This document shows, one piece after another, positions 33,701-40,827 of a DNA stretch of 45,537 nucleotides. The notes below the pieces were generated by a model, which had not been told where the DNA came from, did no database searches, and was given only the letters and a program-made list of their open reading frames with translations. The stretch is from CAZSHG01 sp964606695 [NCBI: uncultured bacterium] (GTDB taxonomy: Bacteria; UBP14; UBA6098), in NCBI GenBank assembly GCA_964606695.1, contig CAZSHG010000024.1:1-45537 (forward strand), written 5' to 3'. Every line of letters starts with the position of its first letter. Within the stretch, counting starts at the first letter, position 1. The position numbers were made by a program, and so were the translations under genes.

Positions 33701-36700
33701 TAATAACGATTTCAACTGCCGGGTTCCCGCGCCGGCGGAGGCCTGCACGCTTATGGGCGCGATGATATGGGTGCGTAATCCGAGTTCTGACGCCTGCACT
33801 TTGTGGATGTTAGCTGATTCCATGCAGTCTGCTACGTCGCATATTCCGAAAAGACCGCCTTCTGCGTGGATGGAAAGACGTTTTGTCCCGAACGACGATT
33901 CCTGGACTTACATAAATTTCACTGACCCTGAGAAATATTATCTTGCAACGCCACAGGAATTTCACGTGGTGATTTTCACGGAAAGTGCGAACACGAGGAT
34001 AACTCTAGATCAAACCTCGGATTTTGATGATTCCAACGGGGATTATTATTCAAAGAATAACGATCCACACTCACCCTGGGAATGGAGTTACACCTATTCG
34101 AGTAGTGTTTTCCTCTTGCGGGCGATGGTAAAATATCCAGCTACGATCTATGATGAAGGCGAGGTTTACTCGACGCGTATCGCTTACGCCGATAATCCCG
34201 GCAGTCCCACGAGCTGGGATAAGGTAACCTGGACTGAGAACGACGGCGATAGTGTAGTTATCAGAGTGCAATATCGCGATTCCGGTAGCTGGGTCGATTA
34301 CGCCGGAACGGGGACAGTATTATCCGGGACTAGCGGCGAATTCGATATTTCGGGGTTGGGAACCGAGGATACGATCCGCGTGGTGGGACTTCTTTATCGA
34401 AAGGGCGGTTTAACCCCCACATTGAAAGATTGGGCGGTTTCATGGGCGTTCGGGCCGCCGAATAATCCGCCGGTTGTGTCGAACGTTTCCGACGGTTCCG
34501 GCTGGCACGGCGGGAATATTACAATCACTTATGATCTCTCAGACGACGACGGCGAAAATTGCACGGTAAGTTGCGAATGGTGGGACGGTAGCTGGCACCC
34601 GACCGCGAACGTTTCCGGGGACGGCATAGGGAGCCCGACCGCACCCGGAACGGGTAAATCTATCATTTGGCAATCGGCTACCGACTATCCAAACAACGAA
34701 AGTTCTACTATCCAGTTCAGGATTACACCGAACGACGGACACGAGGACGGCACTCCGGGCACGGATAACGATTGCGACGTCGATAACAAGGCACCTGTAA
34801 TCTCCGCGAGTGGAAGCGGTGTTAGTGGGACGTGGGGATGTTATACCACAGGCGATATAACTTTAAACGGCACCGACGGCGGTTCGGGTTTCGAATCGGG
34901 TTGTCCGAGATATAGCTGGACAGCCGCGCCAACCAATTGCGGTCTTGGAATTGGTTACACCGATGGCGGGAATCCGTCATCGGTTCCGGCGGGCGATAAT
35001 ACATTATATATTTATGGACGGGATGACGTCGGTAACGAGGCGTCGGACAGCTATAACTGCAAAGAAGACTGCGACCCGCCTACGCAACCGGGAACGCCGA
35101 CAACGTCCTCCCCCACCTGCGACGATACGCCGACCTGGACATGGACGGCATCGACCGACGCCCTTTCCGGGATGCGCGCGTCGAACACATATCATGTCTT
35201 TTGGAGCACGACGCCCGGCGGCGAGGATTTCGACGCATGGGTCGATAGCCCGACATACACGCACACGGTCGCACTCGCGTCGCCCGATGTCTGGTATTGT
35301 AAAGTAATAGGTTATGACGAAGCCGGGAATCCATCGACGGTTAGTGACAACGGCTCGGTCGATATTCTCGAAGTTCCGGCGTCGATTGTATTCATCGCGC
35401 CCGGGAAAACGACGACGTCGCTAACGTGGAACTGGAACGCGGCGGCCGGCGCGACTTCATACGATGTCAATTACGAAGCTGGCGGCTGGACTGGCAACGG
35501 CGCATCGACGTCCTACCTGAAATCCCCGCTGGGCGTGAATACCGAGCATTATCTGAACGTTCGCGGTGTCAACGCATCGTGTATGGGGCCGGAATCGGGC
35601 GACGAGTATATGTTCACATACGCGAACGTTCCCGACGTGCCCAATTGCGCGGTCGCTGGCGAATTTTCAATATTCGTCGATGTCGAACCGAACGGAAATC
35701 CATCCTATACGGAATTCGCGATTTACTGCGTCGAAGAGGGGGAATGGGTTCAGGCGGGAGGCGCACTGGGCGCAGGGGAAGTCTGGCAAAACGACGCGAC
35801 ATGGGGCACGATAGAAGTTACGGGATTGAGTTGCGCAACCACGCACAATTTCCGGGTTAAGGCGCGCAACGGCGATAACGAGGAAACGGCATTGGGGGCT
35901 TCCGGTTCCGCGACTACGGCGGCGTGTGGAAACCAACCGCCGAATATCCCCACTATTTACAGCACGGGAAGTAGCGATCAACTTTGCTTCAATAATGTTA
36001 GATTAACCGACCAGGATGCCGCCGGTGGGATTCAGCTTCGGTTCAGGATGACCGTAACAGATCCTGATGCACCGGCGGACGATATCCAATATTACATTCA
36101 GATAAATTCGGTACCCGATTGGAGCGGGACGAATATATACAACGGCGATTTATCCGGCGTCCATTCATCGGGTGCGGTTGTGGATAAATTATTTACCTGT
36201 TCGACCGCCCCCACCGCCGGAACAACATATTACGTTCGCGCGAGGGCGAAAGATCCATACGGTAACGGTTCTTACGGCAACTGGACATCCGGGACATGGA
36301 CGCTGACTTACGTGGACACCGGCGATCCGGAATGGCATCAAACGACCGATGAGCAGTTCGAGACGGGAACGTTAGTAGATGTCGAAACCGACGGGAGCAA
36401 CAGGGTAAAACTAAGTGGTGGAGCACCAACCGACCTTTTAGTCGATACCGGCTGTGCGGATGGAAGCTTCCCAAATGGCCAGAATTATGAGATATACAGC
36501 CGATGGACTCCCTCGGGATCGGGCACCGTTACGGTAACTCATCTCTGGTTCTGGGATGGGAACGGAAGCATCAGCACCGGTGAGCAAATCGAAATGGCTA
36601 TGTATAACGATGGCGGCGGAAACAACAAGATCGGCGGTTCGGACGCGACATTAACCGGTGCCGGCACCATCGGTTGGATATCGGGAACTGTAACAACGCC

Positions 36701-37685
36701 TTTTGATATAACTCTGGGTAACACCTATTTTATTGCCGTAACGCCGGCCAGTTCAAGCGAGAGTTATGCAATATACCGCGATAATGACGTCGATTGTCCG
36801 GGATATCCACCAAATGGTTCAGCTCACGGAAGTTATTATCAAAATACAGATTACACTCTAGATACATCTGTTCCAACAGGTAACCAGACAAGTAGGAAAT
36901 ATATTATCCCCGGAATTACTTACGAAACCGGAAGCGCTACGGGCACGATATTCTCCTCCCCCATCGGTTTCGATTTCGTTTCTGGCGGCGCGGATTGGAA
37001 CGAACTTCTATTCACCGACGATGAAACCAACGGCGATATCAAATACGACGTCCAATATTGGAACGTCGATCATTGGGAGGATACGCCGATAATCGACCAG
37101 GATGATTCGCCGGTGGACATCAGTAGTCTCGATCCGGCTACACACGATTCGATCAGGATAGAGGGTAAGTTTACCCTGGGAACGGACACACCGTATATCG
37201 AGGATTGGACAGTAACGTGGAGTATAAGCACGGTAGATATTGTCTTGCTTGTCGGGAACGATTCCGGACCTGTTTATGACGACTGGGACCTGGGGTTAAT
37301 TCAGGAAGGCGATATTGTAATTATGGATGACGCCGATAGGATATATATACGCAACGATGGATCATCGAATATAGATATTAGTTTGATGGTAACAACCCCT
37401 AATTGGTCCTTCGGACCACCGGTTGGAAACGACCAATGTGTGGTTATGGGATTATTCAATAGCACAACCGCACCTATCGCGGGTGATTTCAATACAGGTT
37501 CCGATTATATTAACTCATCCTATCGAAGCGCTGAAGTTGGAGGAAATTTCGCCGGTTTAAGCGACGGCGTCGATATAGCTATCGGCGCCGGGGAAGAACT
37601 CTATCTATTTTTTGAAGCTCCGATACCAAATAACCAGATTGCTGTTCAGGATATAACTATTACGGTGAAGGCAGATGTCCATTAA
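30711..37685 (+). CDS. Giant secreted subtilisin-family (S8) protease with FN3-like repeats, 2324 aa
   Basis: The ATG at 30711 is preferred over the GTG just before it. Signal peptide (TIIWIICFIFTLVFSIVTLI), a propeptide-like region (about 40-290), then the S8 catalytic domain: D336 (GYLDSGLD), H393 (GGHGTHVGG), oxyanion Asn in MFANGNEN and S596 (GGTSMACPTCAGM). A beta sandwich (about 700-840) follows. A duplicated module begins with W(F/H)QTT.(D/E)QF.T at about 943 and about 1874, separated by several Ig/FN3-like domains (e.g. WTWTASTDALSGM, SLTWNWNAAAGATSYDVNYE). The last roughly 155 residues form a beta domain (YDDWDLGLIQEGD, YIRNDGSSNIDISLMV, EELYLFFEAPIP, ITITVKADVH) resembling the whole of the next small protein. 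No PNPFN domain. Likely degrades extracellular protein at the surface. Confidence 0.88.
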   Translation: MCFRTIIWIICFIFTLVFSIVTLIGQNASSNYFRDPSGILEPDATATGTVYRSEKLRTRTAIKSRDSQLPSSPGFTGSDKQEILANNRIAGLIWFKAAKFLWTEGLPPAIAPELESTDFDRDFGYYIVKFDGETTKERKQIILKTAEGTTLGADIFYYVPNNCWIFRLGKDFIDDVKVLPFVNWVGPLIPSFRIRPELLAEKHLPDDDGKVGISVWVFQSDDYRGLAEQIEQFDIEMIDVSQGAYHEFIEFRVSPEKVREVAILIANYEGTEWVERNYPDYPLNDWSRWITQSYNTTGMGSLGSGWNAQMSVDYDHVPIYRRGLYGQNQLVGYLDSGLDTNSVYFCDQGVTVPKTTGWIPPAETGHRKIRAYNRGSTTSGDFDDIDPTMGGHGTHVGGSIGGEDESNSPTGGTYDAGDGMAPLCRLVFTDGANGTSGIYTPADMNTLFGYAQNCGAFIHSNSYGSTSPTTYGTDAAECDEFMWNSKSFLVMFANGNENNDTPPTPAADYNCAKNIVSVGASESGSGWGYTTWNNPGSNSGNNPENMAEFSTHGPTGDGLMKPNLATPGGWYIFSADNVDGGSSCHSGMEYMGGTSMACPTCAGMTALIRQYFMEGYYPSGSATPADAFTPTGALMKAMLLLGTRNMTGSYTIDDLGNSGHQDAPSNGQGWGRVVLDDCMFFDDGYGTDTRKLWVHEESPGFNASGQNDVYTIYTGSSVTEPIKVVLSFTDYPGNPAAGTPNVNDINLTVDISGNTYKGNVFAASGARSITGGSYDEIERDEIVWLDAIPNETMTITISSFAIRTSPQPYALTVAGDIYINSPPETPELTNYLFDNERQNSQRPTNGWKVPADGEGEDLHFRFQWDDDSDFLTPLGDVETDTDPGFTGGPFPVTEGTGSIITYTFQSDLTDGNTYWWRVCANDGSGYGGWTEPRSFTVQISASYSDWFQTTEDQFDTDSLVGLVTSGDELVLQTIAAVWDTLYRDDGSYEAYDGTGYDNNDFNCRVPAPAEACTLMGAMIWVRNPSSDACTLWMLADSMQSATSHIPKRPPSAWMERRFVPNDDSWTYINFTDPEKYYLATPQEFHVVIFTESANTRITLDQTSDFDDSNGDYYSKNNDPHSPWEWSYTYSSSVFLLRAMVKYPATIYDEGEVYSTRIAYADNPGSPTSWDKVTWTENDGDSVVIRVQYRDSGSWVDYAGTGTVLSGTSGEFDISGLGTEDTIRVVGLLYRKGGLTPTLKDWAVSWAFGPPNNPPVVSNVSDGSGWHGGNITITYDLSDDDGENCTVSCEWWDGSWHPTANVSGDGIGSPTAPGTGKSIIWQSATDYPNNESSTIQFRITPNDGHEDGTPGTDNDCDVDNKAPVISASGSGVSGTWGCYTTGDITLNGTDGGSGFESGCPRYSWTAAPTNCGLGIGYTDGGNPSSVPAGDNTLYIYGRDDVGNEASDSYNCKEDCDPPTQPGTPTTSSPTCDDTPTWTWTASTDALSGMRASNTYHVFWSTTPGGEDFDAWVDSPTYTHTVALASPDVWYCKVIGYDEAGNPSTVSDNGSVDILEVPASIVFIAPGKTTTSLTWNWNAAAGATSYDVNYEAGGWTGNGASTSYLKSPLGVNTEHYLNVRGVNASCMGPESGDEYMFTYANVPDVPNCAVAGEFSIFVDVEPNGNPSYTEFAIYCVEEGEWVQAGGALGAGEVWQNDATWGTIEVTGLSCATTHNFRVKARNGDNEETALGASGSATTAACGNQPPNIPTIYSTGSSDQLCFNNVRLTDQDAAGGIQLRFRMTVTDPDAPADDIQYYIQINSVPDWSGTNIYNGDLSGVHSSGAVVDKLFTCSTAPTAGTTYYVRARAKDPYGNGSYGNWTSGTWTLTYVDTGDPEWHQTTDEQFETGTLVDVETDGSNRVKLSGGAPTDLLVDTGCADGSFPNGQNYEIYSRWTPSGSGTVTVTHLWFWDGNGSISTGEQIEMAMYNDGGGNNKIGGSDATLTGAGTIGWISGTVTTPFDITLGNTYFIAVTPASSSESYAIYRDNDVDCPGYPPNGSAHGSYYQNTDYTLDTSVPTGNQTSRKYIIPGITYETGSATGTIFSSPIGFDFVSGGADWNELLFTDDETNGDIKYDVQYWNVDHWEDTPIIDQDDSPVDISSLDPATHDSIRIEGKFTLGTDTPYIEDWTVTWSISTVDIVLLVGNDSGPVYDDWDLGLIQEGDIVIMDDADRIYIRNDGSSNIDISLMVTTPNWSFGPPVGNDQCVVMGLFNSTTAPIAGDFNTGSDYINSSYRSAEVGGNFAGLSDGVDIAIGAGEELYLFFEAPIPNNQIAVQDITITVKADVH

Positions 37686-37745
37686 ATATGATAACATAAA
37701 CCTTAAAAAGGAAAACTCAAATCAACCCAATGAAGGGAGACCAAA

Positions 37746-38303
37746 ATGAGGAAGACATTGTTAGTGTTAGGGATTGTAGCGCTGTTAATTAGTGCTTTCC
37801 CGATGTTCGCGGCGGATAGCGATAGCGAGGAAATGCACATTAAAGTGCAAATCGCCTTCGTCGGTATCTCGCTTTATGAAGACGACGGCTCGACCCCTTA
37901 TACCGATTGGAATATCGGTATAACAAGCGAGTTGACGGCTCATACTATGACTCCGGCGGAACACATGGAAGCTGTGAATGAGGGTAATGCAACGGTCGAT
38001 CTTTCGGTTTACAGCGATGATCTAGGGACGTATAGTTGTGGCTTTGGAACCGAAACCAATTGGAGCCCCGGCGCGGGAACCGGAGTTGACCAGTATACTC
38101 TCGAATGTGGCGAGGGAACAGACGTTGCGCCTGCGGTTACGTTTATAACTTGCCCGCTTGATGCTACTCCGGGGACCGACGTGGTTACCGGTCTTGCGTC
38201 AACCAGCACTGCTCATTTGTATCACATGTTCACCACCCCGACTTCAGTGAGCGACGGCTGTGAACATGACATTACGGTAACTGTCCTCGCAACACTGCCG
38301 TAA
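37746..38303 (+). CDS. Small secreted beta protein similar to the C terminus of the subtilase
   Basis: A 185-residue protein with GGGAG upstream and signal peptide MRKTLLVLGIVALLISAFPMFA. The mature beta domain has the same plan as the final domain of the preceding protease: YTDWNIG early, NEGNATVDLSVYSDD in the middle, a W...Y. L stretch, HLYHMFTTP, and a closing DITVTVLATLP. It may be a stand-alone subunit, like WxL-type or fimbrial surface proteins. No enzyme motif. It is followed by a strong hairpin and then the chaperone-like gene. Confidence 0.72.
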   Translation: MRKTLLVLGIVALLISAFPMFAADSDSEEMHIKVQIAFVGISLYEDDGSTPYTDWNIGITSELTAHTMTPAEHMEAVNEGNATVDLSVYSDDLGTYSCGFGTETNWSPGAGTGVDQYTLECGEGTDVAPAVTFITCPLDATPGTDVVTGLASTSTAHLYHMFTTPTSVSDGCEHDITVTVLATLP

Positions 38304-38323
38304 GTCAACACAATACTAAAACC

Positions 38324-38356
38324 AAACCTATCCTCGAACATACCGGGGATAGGTTT
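38324..38356 (+). terminator. Intercistronic hairpin without T-run
   Basis: A perfect 10-bp stem, AAACCTATCC / GGATAGGTTT, with a 13-base loop lies 20 bp after the stop of the small beta protein and is followed by CATTGAG rather than a T-run. Possibly a partial terminator or mRNA stabiliser that sets subunit over chaperone expression. Confidence 0.55.
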
Positions 38357-38387
38357 CATTGAGAATACCTTTTGAGGAGGTTTACGC

Positions 38388-39197
38388 ATGAATAAAACAT
38401 CGATCTTATTGGTCATCACGTTAGTCTTATCCGGAGTTTGTTTTGGGATTAAGGTAAGTCCCGGCGTCTTCACCGTAACGAACGTCCCTCTCGGACCGGA
38501 TCAACTGATCGAGGTCGAATTGAAGGTGCATAATACTTCGGAGGATACGACCGATTACACTATTACGGTAACTCAACCCGCTCGTGATGCTGTTCTCGAG
38601 GGTTACTCGCCGATACCCAACGTCGATTTTTTCGTTATCGAAGGGGAAAAGGAATTCAAGGTTCCACCCAAGAGTGTGGAAAGCAGGAAGATGTATTGCA
38701 ACGTCCCTGACAACGCCGTTTATCACAACCAAAGATGGGAGGTAAACGTAACCGTTTCGGGCGGTAGCGCGATGTTTCGGACGGCTGTCGCGACCAGGTA
38801 TTTCATCGAAACGAAGGCGAAATATACCGACGTCTCCCCCGCCGGAGAAATTGCCATTGTTCCTTCAGTGATTATCGTTTCGCACGATGCACTCGAATCG
38901 ACGTTCCACCTGATTAATACCACGGAGAAGGCCGTAGAATTCGTATTGACGCCCTTTGTTCCAGACGATAACCTCGAGAAGATAGTTATCCAGGCCTATG
39001 GCAATTCGCCGTTCTCGAAGGATTTGGTTTCCAAACTCGACGTCCAACCCGGCAAGATCGAACTGGAACCGGGGGCAACCGGAGAAATCGTTGTCAAATG
39101 CACTAAAGAACTCGACAGTTCTTGCGAGGCTTTGGTAAAGATATCGTCCGGGGAATACAAACGATTCGTCAGGGTTCTCTTCGAGGCTGGCGAATAA
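38388..39197 (+). CDS. Periplasmic Ig-fold, chaperone-like protein (DUF916/PapD-type)
   Basis: A 269-residue protein with a near-perfect TGAGGAGG and signal peptide MNKTSILLVITLVLSGVCFG. It comprises two Ig-like domains: residues 20-135 (VSPGVFTVTNVPLGPDQLIE, VHNTSEDTTDYTITV, PPKSVESRKMYCNVPDN, YHNQRWEVNVTV) and 150-269 (VSHDALESTFHLINTTEKAV, LEPGATGEIVVKCTKE, EYKRFVRVLFE). The layout matches periplasmic chaperones and the DUF916/DUF3324 proteins encoded with WxL surface proteins. Its place behind the small beta protein suggests it handles that subunit or the subtilase C terminus. Family identity is by architecture only. Confidence 0.65.
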   Translation: MNKTSILLVITLVLSGVCFGIKVSPGVFTVTNVPLGPDQLIEVELKVHNTSEDTTDYTITVTQPARDAVLEGYSPIPNVDFFVIEGEKEFKVPPKSVESRKMYCNVPDNAVYHNQRWEVNVTVSGGSAMFRTAVATRYFIETKAKYTDVSPAGEIAIVPSVIIVSHDALESTFHLINTTEKAVEFVLTPFVPDDNLEKIVIQAYGNSPFSKDLVSKLDVQPGKIELEPGATGEIVVKCTKELDSSCEALVKISSGEYKRFVRVLFEAGE

Positions 39198-39243
39198 ATG
39201 TAAATTTTCAAATTAAAGCCGTTTAGGTTATTTATAAACGAAA

Positions 39244-39353
39244 AAAAATGCCCGGAAAACGGCATCTTTGGGCTGAAAAAGGGCTCTTTTTGGCATACAA
39301 AAGTGTCTTCCGACCTAAAAAAGACGCCTTTCTTGTGAAAAAAGGCTCCCCAG
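39244..39353. repeat. Degenerate 21-bp array C (core AAAAAGGGCTCTTT)
   Basis: About five units with cores GAAAACGGCATCTTT, GAAAAAGGGCTCTTT, AAAAGTGTCTT, AAAAAAGACGCCTTT and AAAAAAGGCTCC, spaced 20, 21, 21 and 21 bp. Each core is itself near-palindromic (A-run, GGC, T-run). It starts about 45 bp after the chaperone-like gene and could double as its terminator, since each unit ends in a T-rich tract. 39354-39454 is AT-rich and otherwise empty. Confidence 0.65.
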
Positions 39354-39454
39354 GCTTAATGTTATTTATCAAGTATTTAATCTTAACTAACTGAATTATA
39401 TATACTTATATACTTTTACACTGAATTACGGTTATCATTGATAATTTTAACATT

Positions 39455-40024
39455 TCATAGCTGATTATTACGCGAAACGTGGCTTTGTCGCATCAGCCAT
39501 TTCGCTGTTCTGCCCCAATGGATGGATTCGTTGCCGTAACGAGACTGGATTTTGTCAACCGCTTCGCGGCCTTGCCGGTGGGTTTGTTCAGGGAACAGGC
39601 CTTCGATGTCTGGCATGCGCGATTCTGAATATATCAGGCCGGAGAAAGTTACGCCGAGTTGGCGGACGGGTTTGTAGCGTATAAATTTTGTTCGAGCAGG
39701 CTTGCGAGATACCTATATGCATACTTTTCGCTGGTGACTGTGCCCGCTGTGGCACGCCGGAGTATTGTGCGATAGTCGAAATAGCGCAATTTCAGCTGGA
39801 CTGTTCGCGCGACGGCATTCATCATCCGCATTCGTCGAACTACGGTTTCGATTAGCCATGCGAGGATACCTTTCAGCTCCTCGATTTCAGAGACGTCGTC
39901 CGGGAAGGTGTATTCGTGCCCGACGGATTTTGGCCGAGGTAGCTTTTGCCATGGGATGACCGGTGAATCGTCTATGCCGCGGGCGAGACTTTGCAGTTCC
40001 AGCCCGCATTTTCCGAACAGGCGT
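39455..40024 (-). pseudogene. dinB: dinB (DNA polymerase IV) remnant, C-terminal part, frameshifted
   Basis: The minus strand encodes the end of a Y-family polymerase: LFGKCGLELQSLARGIDDSP, KSVGHEYTFPDDVSEIEELK, VVRRMRMMNAVARTVQLKLR, YRTILRRATAGTV (little-finger domain). A shift near 39685 moves the frame, after which YKPVRQLGVTFSGLIYSES and a tail to TGA at 39455 follow. All of the palm and fingers, including the catalytic Asp/Glu, is missing. Homology stops at about 40024, exactly where a hybrid palindrome begins. The gene is dead; the lineage presumably lost or relocated Pol IV. Confidence 0.85.
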
Positions 40025-40065
40025 TTCCCTCGTAACACAGCTGGAGCTATGCGACGAGGGGAAAC
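40023..40065. repeat. Hybrid palindrome at the dinB breakpoint
   Basis: Outer arms GTTTCCCT and GAGGGGAAAC flank CGTAACACAGCT (40031-40042), which is the arm of palindrome B at 22215, and AGCTATGCGACGA, the arm of palindrome A at 22132. The inner arms pair with three mismatches. It marks the truncation point of dinB. Confidence 0.65.
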
Positions 40066-40279
40066 ATCCCCCAACCCATAATTCCAAACGACGAAATATA
40101 CCGCGAAACTATTTTTTGCATAATTTTTTACCCTCCCTTCAGTCTTTACATTTCTGAAAGTTGGTTATCCCCTATTACAAGCGCATTTGTATAAATGAAA
40201 AGTCTATTAGATGAAATAAAAAGCGAACATAGCGAGGAAAACATTTGGCAGAACCTTTCAAAAAGGGAACGAAATGACG

Positions 40280-40522
40280 TAAACAGGCGACCGACCGGCA
40301 CAAAAAGTGCGCTGTTTGCTCCAATTGGCGCGCTGTTTGAATTGACAAGTCAACTGTCTGCTATCATTTGTCCGCTGTTTATATTGACAGCCCGACTGTT
40401 TATTGCTAATTTCCGGCTGTTTATATTGACATGTCTCCTGTTTACTATCATTTGTTCGCTTTTTATCTTGACAAGCCCGCTGTTTGATATATTTTTACCC
40501 CTTTTTGGGGATTTTCACCCAT
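40280..40522 (-). repeat. Degenerate 21-bp tandem array D (core TAAACAG on minus / CTGTTTA on plus)
   Basis: CTGTTT (or a one-base variant) starts at 40312, 40333, 40354, 40375, 40396, 40417, 40438, 40459, 40480 and, weaker, 40501: a strict 21-bp ladder. Units alternate between a form with ATTGACA and a form with TATCATTTG after the core, giving a partial 42-bp period. A single opposite-orientation TAAACAG stands at 40280 at the array edge. The plus frame from ATG 40195 (MKSLLDEIKSEHSEENIWQN...) runs through it as LF-heptads; its first 30 codons could be a small gene start, but no family is seen. 40066-40194 shows nothing else. Confidence 0.8.
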
Positions 40523-40530
40523 TTCCAGCC

Positions 40531-40824
40531 TTATTTCAGGTAAACGACACGTTTCGTAACCGATTCATCCCCGATGTTCGCACGGACGAGATAGACGCCG
40601 GAACCGATATTATCGCCGGGCCACCATACGACCGTTCTGTCATTCCCGCCACCAGGCCTGTCATTCCCGTCACTAGGCCTGTCATTCCCGTGAAAACGGG
40701 AATCCAGGTTTTTCGCCCCATTAATGGATTCCCGATCGTAGTCGGGAATGACAGAAATAAGGCGCCCATTCACATCGAATATCTCGATTACCGCGCCCGC
40801 CGGTGCGGTGATGGACTATGCAGG
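40531..40824 (-). pseudogene. Relic C-terminal sorting domain carrying a repeat insertion
   Basis: Minus-strand reading TAPAGAVIEIFDVNGRLIS, then an inserted repeat, then VVWWPGDNIGSGVYLVRANI and GDESVTKRVVYLK to the stop at 40531. This is the second half of a FlgD-like sorting domain closely related to the end of the transglutaminase-like protein at 23388. A TAG lies three codons upstream of TAPAG and there is no start, so only the tail of a once larger secreted protein survives, directly downstream of an intact sorting-domain gene. Confidence 0.7.
40639..40755. repeat. GTCATTCCCG dispersed repeat, with 21-bp tandem ends
   Basis: GTCATTCCCG starts at 40639, 40660 and 40681, 21 bp apart, followed by the well-known inverted form (GAAAACGGGAATCCAGG ... 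GGATTCCCGATCG ... CGGGAATGACAG). It lies in frame within the relic sorting domain, in the loop after EIFDVNGRLI, where it encodes GNDRPSD, GNDRPGG heptads on the minus strand. Confidence 0.75.
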
Positions 40825-40827
40825 ATG

